Assembly (NCBI GenBank): GCA_002914805.1
Contig: JXTB01000324.1
Coordinates: forward strand, 136,357 to 200,356
Reading direction: 5' to 3'
Length of the DNA: 64,000 nt
Source: Parasponia andersonii
Lineage: Eukaryota > Streptophyta > Magnoliopsida > Rosales > Cannabaceae
Both the position numbers and the translations under genes were made by a program. Positions 26,797-38,496 of the stretch are shown here, piece by piece (the first letter of the stretch is position 1; each line of letters begins with the position of its first letter). The notes under the pieces are model-generated. The model searched no databases, was not told the origin of the DNA, and worked only from the letters and a program-made list of their open reading frames with translations.

Positions 26797-27212
26797 TACA
26801 AACCTACCATATATCTATAAGTATTAGGGGTCAATTGAAAAGGGACGACCCCATAGTAATCGACGATTGATTTTATATACGGATGGAGAGGGAGATACAC
26901 GCCATACTTGAGGACTGCCTCAGAAAAGGAAGCGAGTCCATGTGGGGGAGTGTGTGGTCGGTTAAATTCCATCGGCATACGAAGGGGGATGGCGATCTTA
27001 TAGCTGCTCGCAATTTTTCTGAGTTTGTTCGGCGTGCAGCTCGTCTGAACGTTGGTACATGACCAGTTCCCCTCTATGTACTGGTAGCTAGATGAAAACG
27101 CAGGGGCATCCCTTATGTGTCTGGGCCACTGATCCTGGGAGAGATCGCCTATTCGAGGACTACTATGTCTTTCCCCTGTTATTTCTATCTCGGTTCCGGC
27201 TCGAGATAATCC
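26797..27212 (-). pseudogene. Gypsy-type retroelement gag-like fragment
   Basis: An open minus-strand frame of about 138 codons, read from just after an in-frame TGA at 27213-27215 down to the N at 26796. It contains SSPRIGDLSQDQWPRHIR, then LASFSEAVLKYGVYLPLHPY, then VVPFQLTPNTYRYMVGL. The pattern of hydrophobic residue, PLHP, an approximately 15-residue spacer and PxQLxPNxxRY is that of the putative gypsy-type transposon domain (PF04195) found near the N-terminus of plant retroelement proteins. In another frame just upstream, an ATG near 27260 opens MFNLENLTQVLAPLTLR, so a frameshift probably separates the true start from the domain. At its 3' end the frame runs through the ambiguous base into repeat copy 1, where no coherent protein continues. 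The copy is broken. Confidence 0.6.
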
Positions 27213-27599
27213 TCAAGGTTAATGGAGCTAACACTTGAGTTAGATTCTCCAGATTAAACATTTCCTTCCCTAAATTCCTCACTACTAGACATCTGAAAAG
27301 AAATATGCAGGGATTCAGATATCGAGGATTTCCACTATGCTAGCATTCTGGGTATTCATCCTAAAATTGTACTAAAGCAAGCTCATTCCTAAATGATCTA
27401 CGGATTCATCAGAAAGTGTTCGAGCAGTTCATCAGAAAGTGTTCGAGCAGTTCATCAGTAAATAAACAAGCAGTTCATTGAGAATAAAATAGGGTATCAG
27501 ACCCTAGAAATTCTTTTCATAGGTTCATTTCTAATTGATATCTAGTAATTCTACCCTACAGACTGAAAAAGGGGGGGGGGATAAAAAAAAAATCTCTCG

Positions 27600-28179
27600 T
27601 TTCACTTCGGTGAAATGAGTATTTATTCCCAGATTGAAATCATTTTCAAGAATAGAAGAATTATAAGAAGAAATAAACTGACCTTTCTTCAGAAGCGGAA
27701 GATTTGAGACGATTCGAAACTTCGTCAGAGAAGAAGCTTGATTTGAGCGAGCTGAGAGATGAAACGGTGCTAGGGTTCTCTGGAGTTTTGATGTTTTCTG
27801 AGATAGAAACAGTGAAATGAAACAGGACGGGATGGTTTTTGATATTTATAACCCAGGTACCGTTAAATTACAGTCGTAGATCAGAGAGTTTGAATTTTAA
27901 ATCTGAAGGCTGAAGATTGCGGGGGATTTGATTCTATCCGAAAAGTCAGGATTGTTTAAAATTTGAAAAGATTTGATTTTAAAAGTGACGGTTGATATCA
28001 TTAGACTTCCTCGAATTCCGCTCTTTCTTAGAAAAGGCTACACGTGTTCCGTTCTGACAGAAAAGAGATACGCGTGATCTTGAGAGATGGGATTCGAAAT
28101 CTGGCGGATCTTCGACTATTCAGACCTCACGTTTAGGTTATGACATCACATTTTTAAGATCGCACGGTAATTAGAAGCT
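27600..28179 (-). promoter_or_regulatory. LTR-like promoter and leader of the minus-strand gag fragment
   Basis: On the minus strand a clear TATA box (TTATAAATATC, TATAAATA at 27843-27850) is preceded by a region containing the G-box-like CACGTG near 28030. It is followed by a pyrimidine-rich leader with AACCCTAGCACC and TCTCTCAGCTCGCTC (about 27700-27780). This has the layout of an LTR U3-R-U5 or a plant promoter plus 5' UTR, and it points towards the gag-like fragment at 26797-27212. The block is bounded at its outer end by a single N (28180). Confidence 0.5.
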
Positions 28180-28180
28180 N

Positions 28181-28662
28181 GTGGGAAACCTACAAGAAAA
28201 GGGAAACAGAAGTATATGCTGTCAAACAGGAAACCTGCAAGGAAAGGAAAACGGAAGTCTCCTATTTATGATCAACTAGTTATCTATTTTGAATGGTTAT
28301 CCAATTGAGTTGTTACTTTATTTACGTTACCCAATTGTATAGTTACCCGTTTATACAATTAGGATCCTAGGGACATAGGGTTACCTTTACCTATATAAAG
28401 GGGACTCAATGTTCCGAAGAGAAGCAAGTTTTGAGTATTCCAATTGCTCTTCAGTTTTTCCAATCTCCATACGAGATATTGTAACCTTGAGTCATAATTC
28501 TTCATTAAAATAGTAGAAAAATAGTGGACGTAGGCTCATCTTTTTTGGGGCTGAACCACTATAAATCTCTCTCTCCTTATTTGTTTTGATTATTAATTCA
28601 ATTCATACAAGTTACATCTCTTGATTTTTTCTAAATTTATTATTGATAAAACCTCCATCAAC
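28181..28662 (+). mobile_element. LTR-like block, plus strand
   Basis: About 480 bp with the anatomy of an LTR. It has a U3-like part with repeated short motifs (GGAAACCTGCAAG-like, and GTTATCC/GTTACCC boxes), a TATA box CTATATAAAGG at 28391-28401, and an R region starting near the GTTCCGAAGAG segment. A U5-like end follows, with GTGGACGTAGGCTCA, GAACCACTATAAATCTC and a T-rich tail. It is followed at once by repeat copy 2, whose first codons look gag-like. No second identical LTR and no standard tRNA primer-binding site was found, so it may be a solo or truncated LTR. Confidence 0.55.
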
Positions 28663-29986
28663 ACATACTTATACAAGATCAAAGTCTAGAACAATTCAAC
28701 CAATACAAATAGAGCCATCGCCAAAAAGACCAGAAATTCTAAAAAATGAACCAAATAATGCCGGAGAAGACGATAGTGAACCAAACAACGTTGAAAAAAG
28801 AAAAATGTTAGAAATAATAAAGATACACCAAAGATCCAAGGGGAATAATATAAATTTAGAAGAAGAGTGAGCAAAATCAATGATGGAAAGAGAGAGATTA
28901 AAGAGAAAGAAGAACGAAAAAAAGAAACAAAAAAAAAAAAAGAAAAAACAAGAGAGAGAACGAGAAGAAATCAGGAAAGAAAAAAAAAAGGAAAAATTGA
29001 ATATTTAATTAAGGCCAAAATGATAAAATAAAAACATATATACTATGTTCTTTTTAAAAATTAGATAAAATTAAGAAGAAATTAGATTTTTTTTGGTAAA
29101 AGTTTAAGAAATCTTGGATTTTTGAAACTGTTTGAAATGTTTATAAAAATATCACTTTTTATAAATTGGTAAGATACTTAAGGTAATCTGTCAAGTTACT
29201 TGAGGTAACTTGATTAGTTATTTCAAATATTTAGATTGGTTATCCAAAATAATCCAATTGATTATCTCAAGTAACGTTGAAAAATACCAATTTTGAAGGT
29301 AAAAGTCATAAATTTTTAAAAGTGATATTTTTCTAAAAAAATTTCAAAAGTGATATTTTTCTAATTTAGTATGGTATTTTTTTCCCAAATTAGCCCATGC
29401 GGGATTTTTCAATTTTGGAGAAATTAGACATTACACAATATTTCAAAAAAAAGTTAAAAATAGGTGGTTAGCATTTTTTAAGGTGTGGTATGGTTTTTAT
29501 TAGAAAGTACTTTTTTTTTAAAATATTTAGAAAAATATTATTTTTTAAAATAGTAATTAGTAACTAGTAACCAGTTTCCAGAGTAACTAAAGATATTTAT
29601 AACTAGTATCTAACTGGTAACCAGTAATCATACTAGTTATTAGAAACTGATAACTAGTATCTATTTTTAAAATGATACTTTTCTAAAAAAAATTGAAAAG
29701 TGATATGTTTCTAATAAAAACCGTACAAAAACTTTAGAAAAGCTTGATTTCTGTATTTTGTAATTTTTTTTAGATTTTAATAGATAAAAGTGTTAGAAAC
29801 CACTCAATTTTTGACCCTACAGTCTTGAATTTCTGTAAAAGGACCACATAAAATTAAAATGTTGGACATAGACTTATCAAAATTGAAAAAGTGGACATAT
29901 ATCACATTTTCTCGTTCTCTTGTACCGTGTGGTAGAATTGCCCTAAAATATCCCCTGCTTAGAGAACGTCCATAAGTATAGTTTCT
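28663..29986. repeat. 1.3-kb direct repeat, copy 2
   Basis: About 1324 bp, nearly identical to copy 1 (25490-26795). The differences are scattered substitutions, homopolymer length changes and one insertion of about 20 bp near 29600 that expands a run of AGTAACTAGTAACC-like motifs. As in copy 1 it begins with a gag-like frame and ends AGTATAGTTTCT. Here it is followed by a long A run. Confidence 0.85.
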
Positions 29987-30010
29987 GAAAAAAAAAAAAA
30001 AAAAAAAAAA
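29987..30010. repeat. Poly(A) run at the end of the repeat
   Basis: A run of about 22 A residues directly follows repeat copy 2 and separates it from the less AT-rich ATG5 leader. It could be a retroposition tail or a chance homopolymer. Read on the minus strand it makes a polypyrimidine tract ending in CAG. Confidence 0.7.
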
Positions 30011-31477
30011 CCCTCCCTCAGATATATCTGTAGAGATCTTTGTTCCATGCCGTGTCCGTCTCTTGACGGTGACGGCGTTGTTTACAGTGTCGTTTGGCGG
30101 CAACGATAACAAATAGGTCGTTATCTTGCGTTAACCCACCACCTTCACCCCCCAAACAAACACCACCACACGATACAATCTCCTCAAAAGCTCTTGAGCT
30201 TGGGTGTGTGCCCTATATAGGTTCTGCTCTTCTTCGTCGTCGTCGTCGTCGTCGATCGTCCTCGTGCTGGTCGTCGCGCCTCCTCGCCGTCGAGTTATCG
30301 ACAGGTTCGGCCATAGATTTACTCCATATCTCTTTTTATTAGCTCTTTTCCTCTTTGAAGCTTGGGTAATGGGGATTAAGGTTTGATACTGGGGTTGGGG
30401 ATTGAACTCTAGACCTCAATTAGAGGGAGGTGGTTGTGGTTACCAATCAGGTTCAACGCGGTTACTACTTTGGGGGGTGACCCCGCGACTACTAAATATG
30501 TATTCTTTTTCATTCCTTATTATATCATTTAGATCGTTAGAACACCCGATTCTCACTAATAGCTCTGGTTTGGAATATGAAATCATACTACGTAATGCAG
30601 TTCATCTAAGTAGAGTATTAAACACATCTTTTTATTACATTATGTAAATCAGTAATCAAATTCAATAACAATAGGGAATGTAAGAACTGCTCACCTGGAA
30701 AGTGAGTTATGTTGGCTTTACAGGGATCATTACATTTATTTATGGGGTCAAAGCTTGGTGTACATCAAGTAGATACCAAATCCTAATTAGCTTGTAGGAT
30801 CATATCCCAAAGCTGGAGCTATTTTCAAGTAGGTTTAATACTTGAGCATAATCTGTACCTTTTTTTTTTTTTTTTTTTTTTGGTGTTAGCTTTATATAAT
30901 ATATGTTTAAAAAAACAAAACGGATGCTGATTACCACTATTATGCGCAATGTCTAAATTTCATTTTCGAACTTTTTTTTTGGCAAAAGTTTCTCCTTGGA
31001 GGATAATGTAGGATTACCGCTCTTATATGATTGGATCTGGTTTAATTTTACCTATCACTAGAAACAAGTTATATTTATTATATAAAACTGCCACAAAATT
31101 GATTGTTTGAGGTATATTTGACAAAATATGAAAAATCATTACATTCCCATGTACAACCATACACAGTTTTCAGTGGGACTAATCTACAAGATTCCATCGT
31201 GTAACCTAACACAGGTATGCCGGTTCCAGATAGTCACGTTACCCTCCTCAGCTTTCTCATTAATCTGGAAACTTAGAACTTCTCATACCAAACGGCCCCT
31301 AAAGGTAACTCACTGGGTTTGCTTTGAGTTGATTTCACAAATTTAGATATGTTTTATTAGGGGATATTTTATCATTTAGGGTATTTATTAGGGATATTTC
31401 GTCAAAAAATCGTTCAGGGTGGCAGGGGATTCTGGTCTTGGAGGAGTTGAGAAGAAGAAACACTCTGTATGCTTACT
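30011..31477 (+). promoter_or_regulatory. Probable promoter, 5' leader and leader intron of ATG5
   Basis: The composition shifts to GC-richer sequence with a CGT trinucleotide run (about 30232-30255). A TATA-like CTATATAGG (TATATA at 30214-30219) lies just upstream of it, so transcription may begin near 30245. The next coding start is 1.2 kb further on, which suggests a 5'-UTR intron. A plausible acceptor is TTCAG at 31413-31417; several donors between 30304 and 30385 are possible and none is decisive. The putative intron contains a Tourist-like MITE fragment. Confidence 0.45.
31138..31299. mobile_element. Tourist-like MITE fragment (right end)
   Basis: The right terminus reads CATACCAAACGGCCCC and is followed by TAA (31300-31302). 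The preceding 160 bp align with the right part of the complete element at 40641-41075, for example CATTCCCATGTACAACCATA against CATTCTCGTGCGCAACCAAA, and the shared TCTCATTAATCTGGAAACT-like block. A matching left end was not found, so the copy is truncated or too diverged to see. Confidence 0.6.
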
Positions 31478-34400
31478 ATGGAAGCAAGGAAGTTTGTTTG
31501 GGAAGGAGCAATCCCGCTGCAAGTTCATCTCCATGAATCAGAAGTCACCACTGTTCCTTACCCTCCACCAGCCCTTGTATGTCTTCTCCTTTTTTTTAAC
31601 TTATTTTTTATGTTCTGCATATGATCTGTTGTTTATAGATTATAATAATGCAATTTTGGCGCTTGTGATTGGTTGACATGAATTAGGTACCTAGGATTAT
31701 GTTGATATATCACTTTGCGTTATGCATTATGCATATACAATGAGATACACCTTTATAATTCAAAGTTTTGATGTTTTTATAGATGACCAGTTATTATCTG
31801 GATTGACCAGATGCTTTTTATAGCATTTGTGGTGTTTAATTACCTTGTTGAGCTATATTTTCCCACTTATTGGATATTACGATTCAGAACAAAATCAATA
31901 TGTATGATAGTTGTTTGTCATGTAAATGTAACTTTTCGTATGTTGGGATCAAAGTAGAAATTATCTCATGGTGTTTGTAACATATAATAGCATTGATTTA
32001 GGGTCTTTTTCTTAGCGTTTTTTTGAACATTTACCTGTTTTTAACATGTTACGTACATTAATAAATTCTCTTTCTATACATTGTTTATATACCCAAGGGT
32101 CTAAGTAGAATACTATCAGAAGTGTACTGCAGAACTTTTGTATTTCCTTTTTTTTTTGGGGGGGGGAACCATAATAGTGTTTTTTTTTTTTTTTTTAAGA
32201 TTTTGGCTCCTCGGCTAGGATACCTTCCTTTGCTGGCTTCTCAAATTAAACCTCACTTCAGTAGCACACTTCCACCTGGTGCTGACACTATTTGGTTTGA
32301 ATACAAAGGGTTGCCCCTGAAATGGTATGCTTAGTTTATTGCATATGCATATATTGGTTCTTTTTATCATTTTGGAAAATCAGTGACGGAATACATTACA
32401 TGGATGCGTGAATGAAGATACTATGGGTCATCGACTTCGGACATTAATTATTGTGATTGGAGAAAGAAGAGTGCCGATAATAATGGGGCAGACAGAATAA
32501 GAGGAGGTATAAAAGGGGTTGAAAATTTAGAGGAAAGAATAGGGCAATGATGGAAAAAGAATTGGACTGAGATAAGGCAAAGACTGATTTCAATAATCCA
32601 ATGAACAATTTTGACTTCAATTGATTAACATAGTCAATCACTATAAAGTTTCTTCCCAGGGACGTTTGATAAAATGATAATTATGTGATGATATGCCATT
32701 CAATATCTTTTGGTAATTTTGTAATTTTTTGAGGAAGGTATTTGCTGGTCTCCTAGCCCTCTGAATGGTTTATACTTTCGTAAATATATTATCAAGGGAA
32801 AGGAGAAAGATTTGAGATAGCAGATAACCATTTGGTTTATTATATATTCTCTTGCTAGTGCTATTCTTTGCTTGCCTTCCCATGCAAATTGCAACTCTAT
32901 CACCAAAGGACATGTTTGTTGTCTTAGTTGATTGAGGTTGTTTGTTCTTTGTTCAGGTATATACCAACGGGGGTTCTATTTGATCTTTTGTGTGCAGAAC
33001 CAGAGAGGCCTTGGAATTTGACGGTACAATCTTTATCAATTTTAATCTGTTGTCTCATAAGTGATGGCAATTGTTGGTGTTTTAGATCTTTTTATTCTTT
33101 ATTTTTTTAACTGTAGAGGAACTATTGTGACTAAAGTCTGATACTGTGCCATTCTGGTCTTTTTCTATCAAGATGATGTTGAAATTTATCTAATGATAAA
33201 TTACATGCGTCTACGCAACAAATTGGAAAACTAGCATCAAGTTTTGGACTTCCTGTGTGCAGGTGCATTTTAGAGGGTATCCTGGAACTGTATTAATTCC
33301 CTGCGAAGGTGAAGATAGTATAAAGTGGAACTATATTAACTCCTTGAAAGAGGTTGGTATGTGATTTTTGTCTGTCTATATGATAAACTAGTTATTTTCT
33401 ATTTATTTTTGTCAAAAGATAGGTTCGCTTCACTTTTCATATTTTTCTGTAATATCGCACATAAAGTTCGAAGTTCATACAATCCTAAAATGAAACGAAG
33501 TTGTGAGGAAGTCATTATCTTGGAAACGAAAAGCTTTTAATACTGTACAGTACAACAAACAAGTATACCTACAGCTCACCTACGACGGTAGAAGTTGCAA
33601 CGACATTTTGCTTTTTCCCTGTTTTAGTTTGGAACTGATTGTAATATTATCATCGATGTTGTATGCGGGATTCCATCTATCTATCTATAGATTAGCAGAA
33701 CACATATTCGTAGATAATTTCTTTATTTTGAGTGGTTTCTGGTTATACTTACAGGCAGCATATATCATTAATGGAAACTGCAAGAATGTGATGAACATGT
33801 CCCAAGCTGATCAGGTGGAACTTTGGCGTTCTGTCTTAAATGGTATGTCTGCAAGTTGATTACATTTTTGCATGATCTGATTTACCTTCAGTTCTCTCCT
33901 CAACTTAAATAATTTAAGCCCTTAATTATTTTCCCAAAAGAATGAAGTTAGTGTATTTTATGGGATTGGGTGGAATGTTGAGAAAGCCTCATAATGAATT
34001 ATGAAACGGAAGAGGAATTAGAAGTCATTTCAGAATTGAAATCCTTCCGGGTGATTTACACTATGAAAAATGCAAAATACAAACATGGACTGTTTATAAC
34101 TGACACATTAGTTACTTATTTTACTTGGTGGTATGCTGGTACTACCACTATAAGTGACATAGGACCAAGAGAATGAGAAAATAGAGAATTTTAGAAGGGA
34201 GATGAACAACAGAGAGGGAGCTTGAGAGAGAAATACGAAGGTAGAAAACTAAATTTGTCATCAAATATCAATGATGATACTGTTCTGAAAGTATTTAAAT
34301 AGTGAGGTATAGAAAACTAACACAATGACTCAGGTAGGTTGACTCAAATCACAACCAAAATAAGGAAGCATTATTAGTACGCTCCATACTTATTTGTTTC

Positions 34401-37400
34401 ATTTTGTCAATACTTTAGTGACTAGTAATGACTTAAAACAATAATTCCATTGTAGTGGCATGTAAATATTTCCTAGCATCCGTAAATTATCTTCCCTTTT
34501 TTTTTTCTCTTTTTTCTTTCTATTTTTAAATACATATTGTAGAATTGGTCTATGAAATGATTGTATGTCGTGCATTCCAGTGTTTTAGTGATTGGTTTAA
34601 GGATTGCTTGCATTCTATCTGCTAATGTAGAACTCTTGAGATCTTTTGATGGTTATGTTGGGGTATTTCGGACTCATCCTGCTACCAAAAGTAGTTATCA
34701 TTGAATTTGACTTTTGTTATGAGTACAGCACGTTTAATTGGCTCATTGAGCTTGGTTGTGTCTGAACTCACATTTTTTGTAGGTAATTTGGAAGTGTATT
34801 CACGTGTTTCATCCAAACTTAAGCTTCGAATTGTTTCAGATGAATACTCTGCAGCATCAAATGTACTCTCATTAGGATCCGGACAAAGTTTGGATGAGAC
34901 TGATGTTGCTGGACAGGATAAGACAGGTGAGCCAGGTTTATTGATACATGTCTACTTTGAAATCTTATCGCTTGGGTTGTGGAATGTGACATTAGTTAAC
35001 ATTTTCGGTAAAACAGTGGGTAATGGTTGTGTCCTATTTCAAGAAACCTGGATATTTGAATGTCCATTTTGGAAGCTGAAGCGAAAAGCTATTTCCGGCG
35101 GCACAACTTTTGGGTCTAAAGATAACTGTCATTGGTACTTGAATCAGAATAATATTTATTCTACTTAATATCTGGGCTTTTTCTAAGCTTAGTCAAAATT
35201 ATTTTTGTAATTCGTTTAATTACTGGATATGGACCATATTATGGAGTCATAGTCAAAATCATACACCAGTTGGAACTTAATTGGTAATTTACCTTGTTTT
35301 TGGATCTTCCTGTTTTTCCGAAAGCTCCCCTTGAGGGATTTAGATTTTGTTTCTTTGCAAGGCAAGTTCGTATTTAGGGATGGTGTTGTTGATAAGAGAG
35401 TGTTCTTTGGAGTCTTTTGGTTTCTTTTATGGTAAATCTTATTCTCTCTCTTTAGCTTGTTTTAGATTTAGTTGGAACCTTCAGCCTTCTTGTGGGATTC
35501 CTACAGATGTTCAAATTTTTGTTTTGTTAATGTAAGGCATTTATGCCTCGCTTTTTTTGGTCTCATATTTCTTCTTCTTCTTCTTCATCTTCTTCTTCTT
35601 TAATATAGATTTACTACTTACGATATCTTAGGATGATGATGAAACTTGGACTGATCACCGTGAAATTTTGCTGTATGCTAGATTCACTCTCTAGGCTTGG
35701 ATCTAATGGTCTGCAGAGTAACCTCTTCATGGGACTCTTGGTAGATTTTATTGCTATTTGTCTATCATTTCTGTTGCTATCTTATCAAGTTTTAACCTTG
35801 AACGGGCTGCTTTTGAAAGTGAATTGTTTATAGTTCTTCTACTCTGGTGTTTATATGATCTCTCGTGTTGTGGCATAAGAAGCCTTATTTTTACTGTGTT
35901 CATTGGAAAGGAAAATTTTATCGCCTCTTCTTTTTCAATACATTTCTTATTTGTTTGACTTTTTGGTAGGTAGAGTTCCTGTTCGCTTGTATGTTTGGAG
36001 TGTCAGTGAGGACGTTGACGATTTAGAAGATGCACCACCTGTTGATTGTTGGGACAAAATCTCTTACATAAATCAACCTGTTGAGATCCAAGAAGGTAAG
36101 AAAGCCATCTTTTTTGGAAAAACACTCAGGGATATCTGAATGTTGTAAACTTAGTTGTTTACTTTCTTTTTTGACTCAGATTTTCCAATGCATTTTTATG
36201 TGATTAACCTCCATGACATATGCATTTGTCTATGCTAGTTTCTCCTATATGCATAATTGCATACTTACCTATGCCTCTTTGCATTCATTTTAGTCTCTGT
36301 TACACATTTTTTATTTATTGTTCTAAAAAAATATTACAGTTTCATCCTTTTTTCCCGTTCAACAAATGTATTTGAATTGGCACCCGATCTTATAAGTTGA
36401 GTAGAAATTTCGTCGATTTACTTTTATAAGAAGTTAAGAGCCATATTAAAAGTTAAACATATGAGGATGAAAAAATTAAGCATACGAGGATGAATCCTTG
36501 TAGAAGGTAATAATTATATCTTGAGCAAAATTATTGCCCTTTTGGGACCTCTTGCTGTTGTTTTAGATATTCTTGGATTTAGTATGATCAAGTGTTTGGT
36601 TTTCTTAAGCCTATTTACCTTTCTTCATAGTTAACTAAACATATTTGTAGTATAGCTTTTTCAGCACAACTATTTAGTAATTCAGTTATTAATCTCCAGA
36701 CAGTGATGCATGTTGTGTACAACTCGACATTGATAAGCTCAAAGATTCAATATGGTATGCATATATATGTATATATATATATGTTCTAAAGGAATAGAAT
36801 AGATAATATATATTTGCAACACCATTCAAAATCTATTGATTTGAGTATGGACTTTGGAGCAATGTTTAAAAAAGCTAGTTTGGATAGCAAGGCGTTTTGT
36901 CCTGGTAAGGCGAGGCATAAGCCTTAAGGCACTTTGAGGCATAAGCCTCAAATTGTCTTTAAAAATTGCATTTATAGGTCTAAAATATGAAGCATTAATA
37001 AACAAAGCCAATAAATCATCATAAAAGGTCATAGAATTGGAAAATAAAAGTTCAGGTCTCAAACAAATTACAATTTAAAATTCTAACACGAAAAAAGGTC
37101 TCATAATGCAAACAGCTAAATTAAATATAGACATCTAGTCTCTAGATTTAAAAGGCTAAAACTAGAAGCCATCCTAGCCTAGAACAAACTAAACTTGGTA
37201 ATTATTCAAATCATAATGACTTGGAGGATCTTCTAAAGAGTGAAGAGTCCGTAGTCATTCCTGCTCCTCCAAAATCTCCAGAGAACACGATATGGGGCTA
37301 GAGGCTTGCTAGGACTTCTTATCTTGCTTCTTATTCAGTTATTTTATTGCTTTTTTGGGCTTTAGATTTTGTAGGACTGACTTATGTGATTAAAATTAGA

Positions 37401-38496
37401 CATTATAAAGCCCAAATCTTATAAGATATGCCTAAACTTGAAAAACAGTACTGAGGCGGAAGGCCTTAGTAGCACCTCAACACGCTTCCCACTGCAACCT
37501 TAAAGAGTATCTTAAGGCATTAAAAAAAATGCTTCCCAGGGAGAGGCGCGCCTCAAGAACGCCTTTTTAAACCATGCTTTGGAAACATGCATAAATAAAT
37601 GACAACAAAATGCATCACCCTCAATATTTTTTGAATTTACATTTTTTTTATTTTGTGCTATATATTTTAGGGTGTAACCCTTTTTTAACATGTGGTTTCT
37701 TTTTCTTGTCTGCTTAAATTTTCCTTGTCTTATTGTATAGGAGTGGCATGTTATCTTACTTTTTACGAAGTCTAGTTATATATGAATCTGATCTATATGG
37801 AGTCTGACAATTAAAAGTCTTCATTACAAGACTTTCCAGTTGTGCTTTGTGGCAAAGGTTTACCTGCAAATTCCTTGAATTTCAAATTTTGCGTTGTTGC
37901 TTAAGAAACTTCTATTCTATCTTAACTCGTAAATAGGCAGAACTGTCTACTCGACACTCACTGAATAGCTTAGTGAATTTAAGATTTGATTCAAAACTAG
38001 GAAGAACAGATCTTAGAAACAAAGATGCAAAACCTTGAGCAAAAGCTTGTGGCTAGTTCAACTTTCTTTATCTAGTAAATTGATAAATAAGAAATTAGTT
38101 ACTCTCTCTTTTGTCAGGTATCGATGAACGTTAACTTCTTGTAATTTTTAAAAAGCAGGTAAGTGCTTCACCTTACATGATGCGGTAACAAGCCTTCTGC
38201 CGGAGTATTTTTTGGTAAACTCTTTGATCGATGAAGAGCCATCAAGAAAAAGAGGCGAAGAGGAAAAGAAAGATTTGTTTGAAGATGCAAATATGGGTAA
38301 AGATGGAGGTGAAATTTTATGCCAACATACGAAGTCTTGCAGCAAATCTGATGATGTTGAAATTAAGCTTATTCGAATCCAAGGAATTGAACCGAAACTG
38401 GTTATACCCTTCTCTTGGGTGGCCAACAACTTGATGAATCCCGATTATTTTCTTCACATTTGTGTCTGCCTAAAAGTTCCAAGATTGAAGATTTAA
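31478..38496 (+). CDS. Autophagy protein 5 (ATG5), eight exons
   Basis: ATG5 is covalently joined to ATG12 and, with ATG16, acts as the E3-like complex that lipidates ATG8 during autophagosome formation. Coding exons are 31478-31576, 32200-32324, 32957-33023, 33263-33352, 33755-33842, 34783-34926, 35970-36095 and 38159-38496. All introns are GT-AG and the phases agree, giving 358 residues, slightly longer than Arabidopsis ATG5. Diagnostic segments in order are KFVWEGAIPLQVHLHE (near residue 5), RLGYLPLL, YIPTGVLFDLLCAEPERPWN, YIINGNCKNVMNMSQADQ, RVPVRLYVWS, GKCFTLHDAV and IPFSWVANNLMNPDYFLHI. Lys137 in NGNCKNV corresponds to the ATG12-acceptor lysine. I chose ATG 31478 for its better context and fit to family N-termini; an in-frame ATG at 31469 would add three residues. 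All expected regions (two ubiquitin-like folds and the helical part) are present, so it should be functional. Confidence 0.96.
36860..37576. mobile_element. hAT-type MITE inside ATG5 intron 7 (717 bp)
   Basis: The left end CAATGTTTAAAAAAGC and the reverse complement of the right end, CATGGTTTAAAAAGGC, form inverted termini. The flanks CTTTGGAG (36852-36859) and CTTTGGAA (37577-37584) are a 7-of-8 match, fitting the 8-bp target duplication of hAT elements. Subterminal copies of GAGGCATAAGCC and the palindromic GAGGCGCGCCTC near the right end are also present. There is no transposase frame, so it is non-autonomous. It lies wholly inside the intron and does not touch splice sites. Confidence 0.75.

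Noticed and set aside
30094..30386. Frames rich in Arg and Ser upstream of ATG5
   Set aside because: Produced by the CGT trinucleotide run in the leader; no ATG in a coding context.
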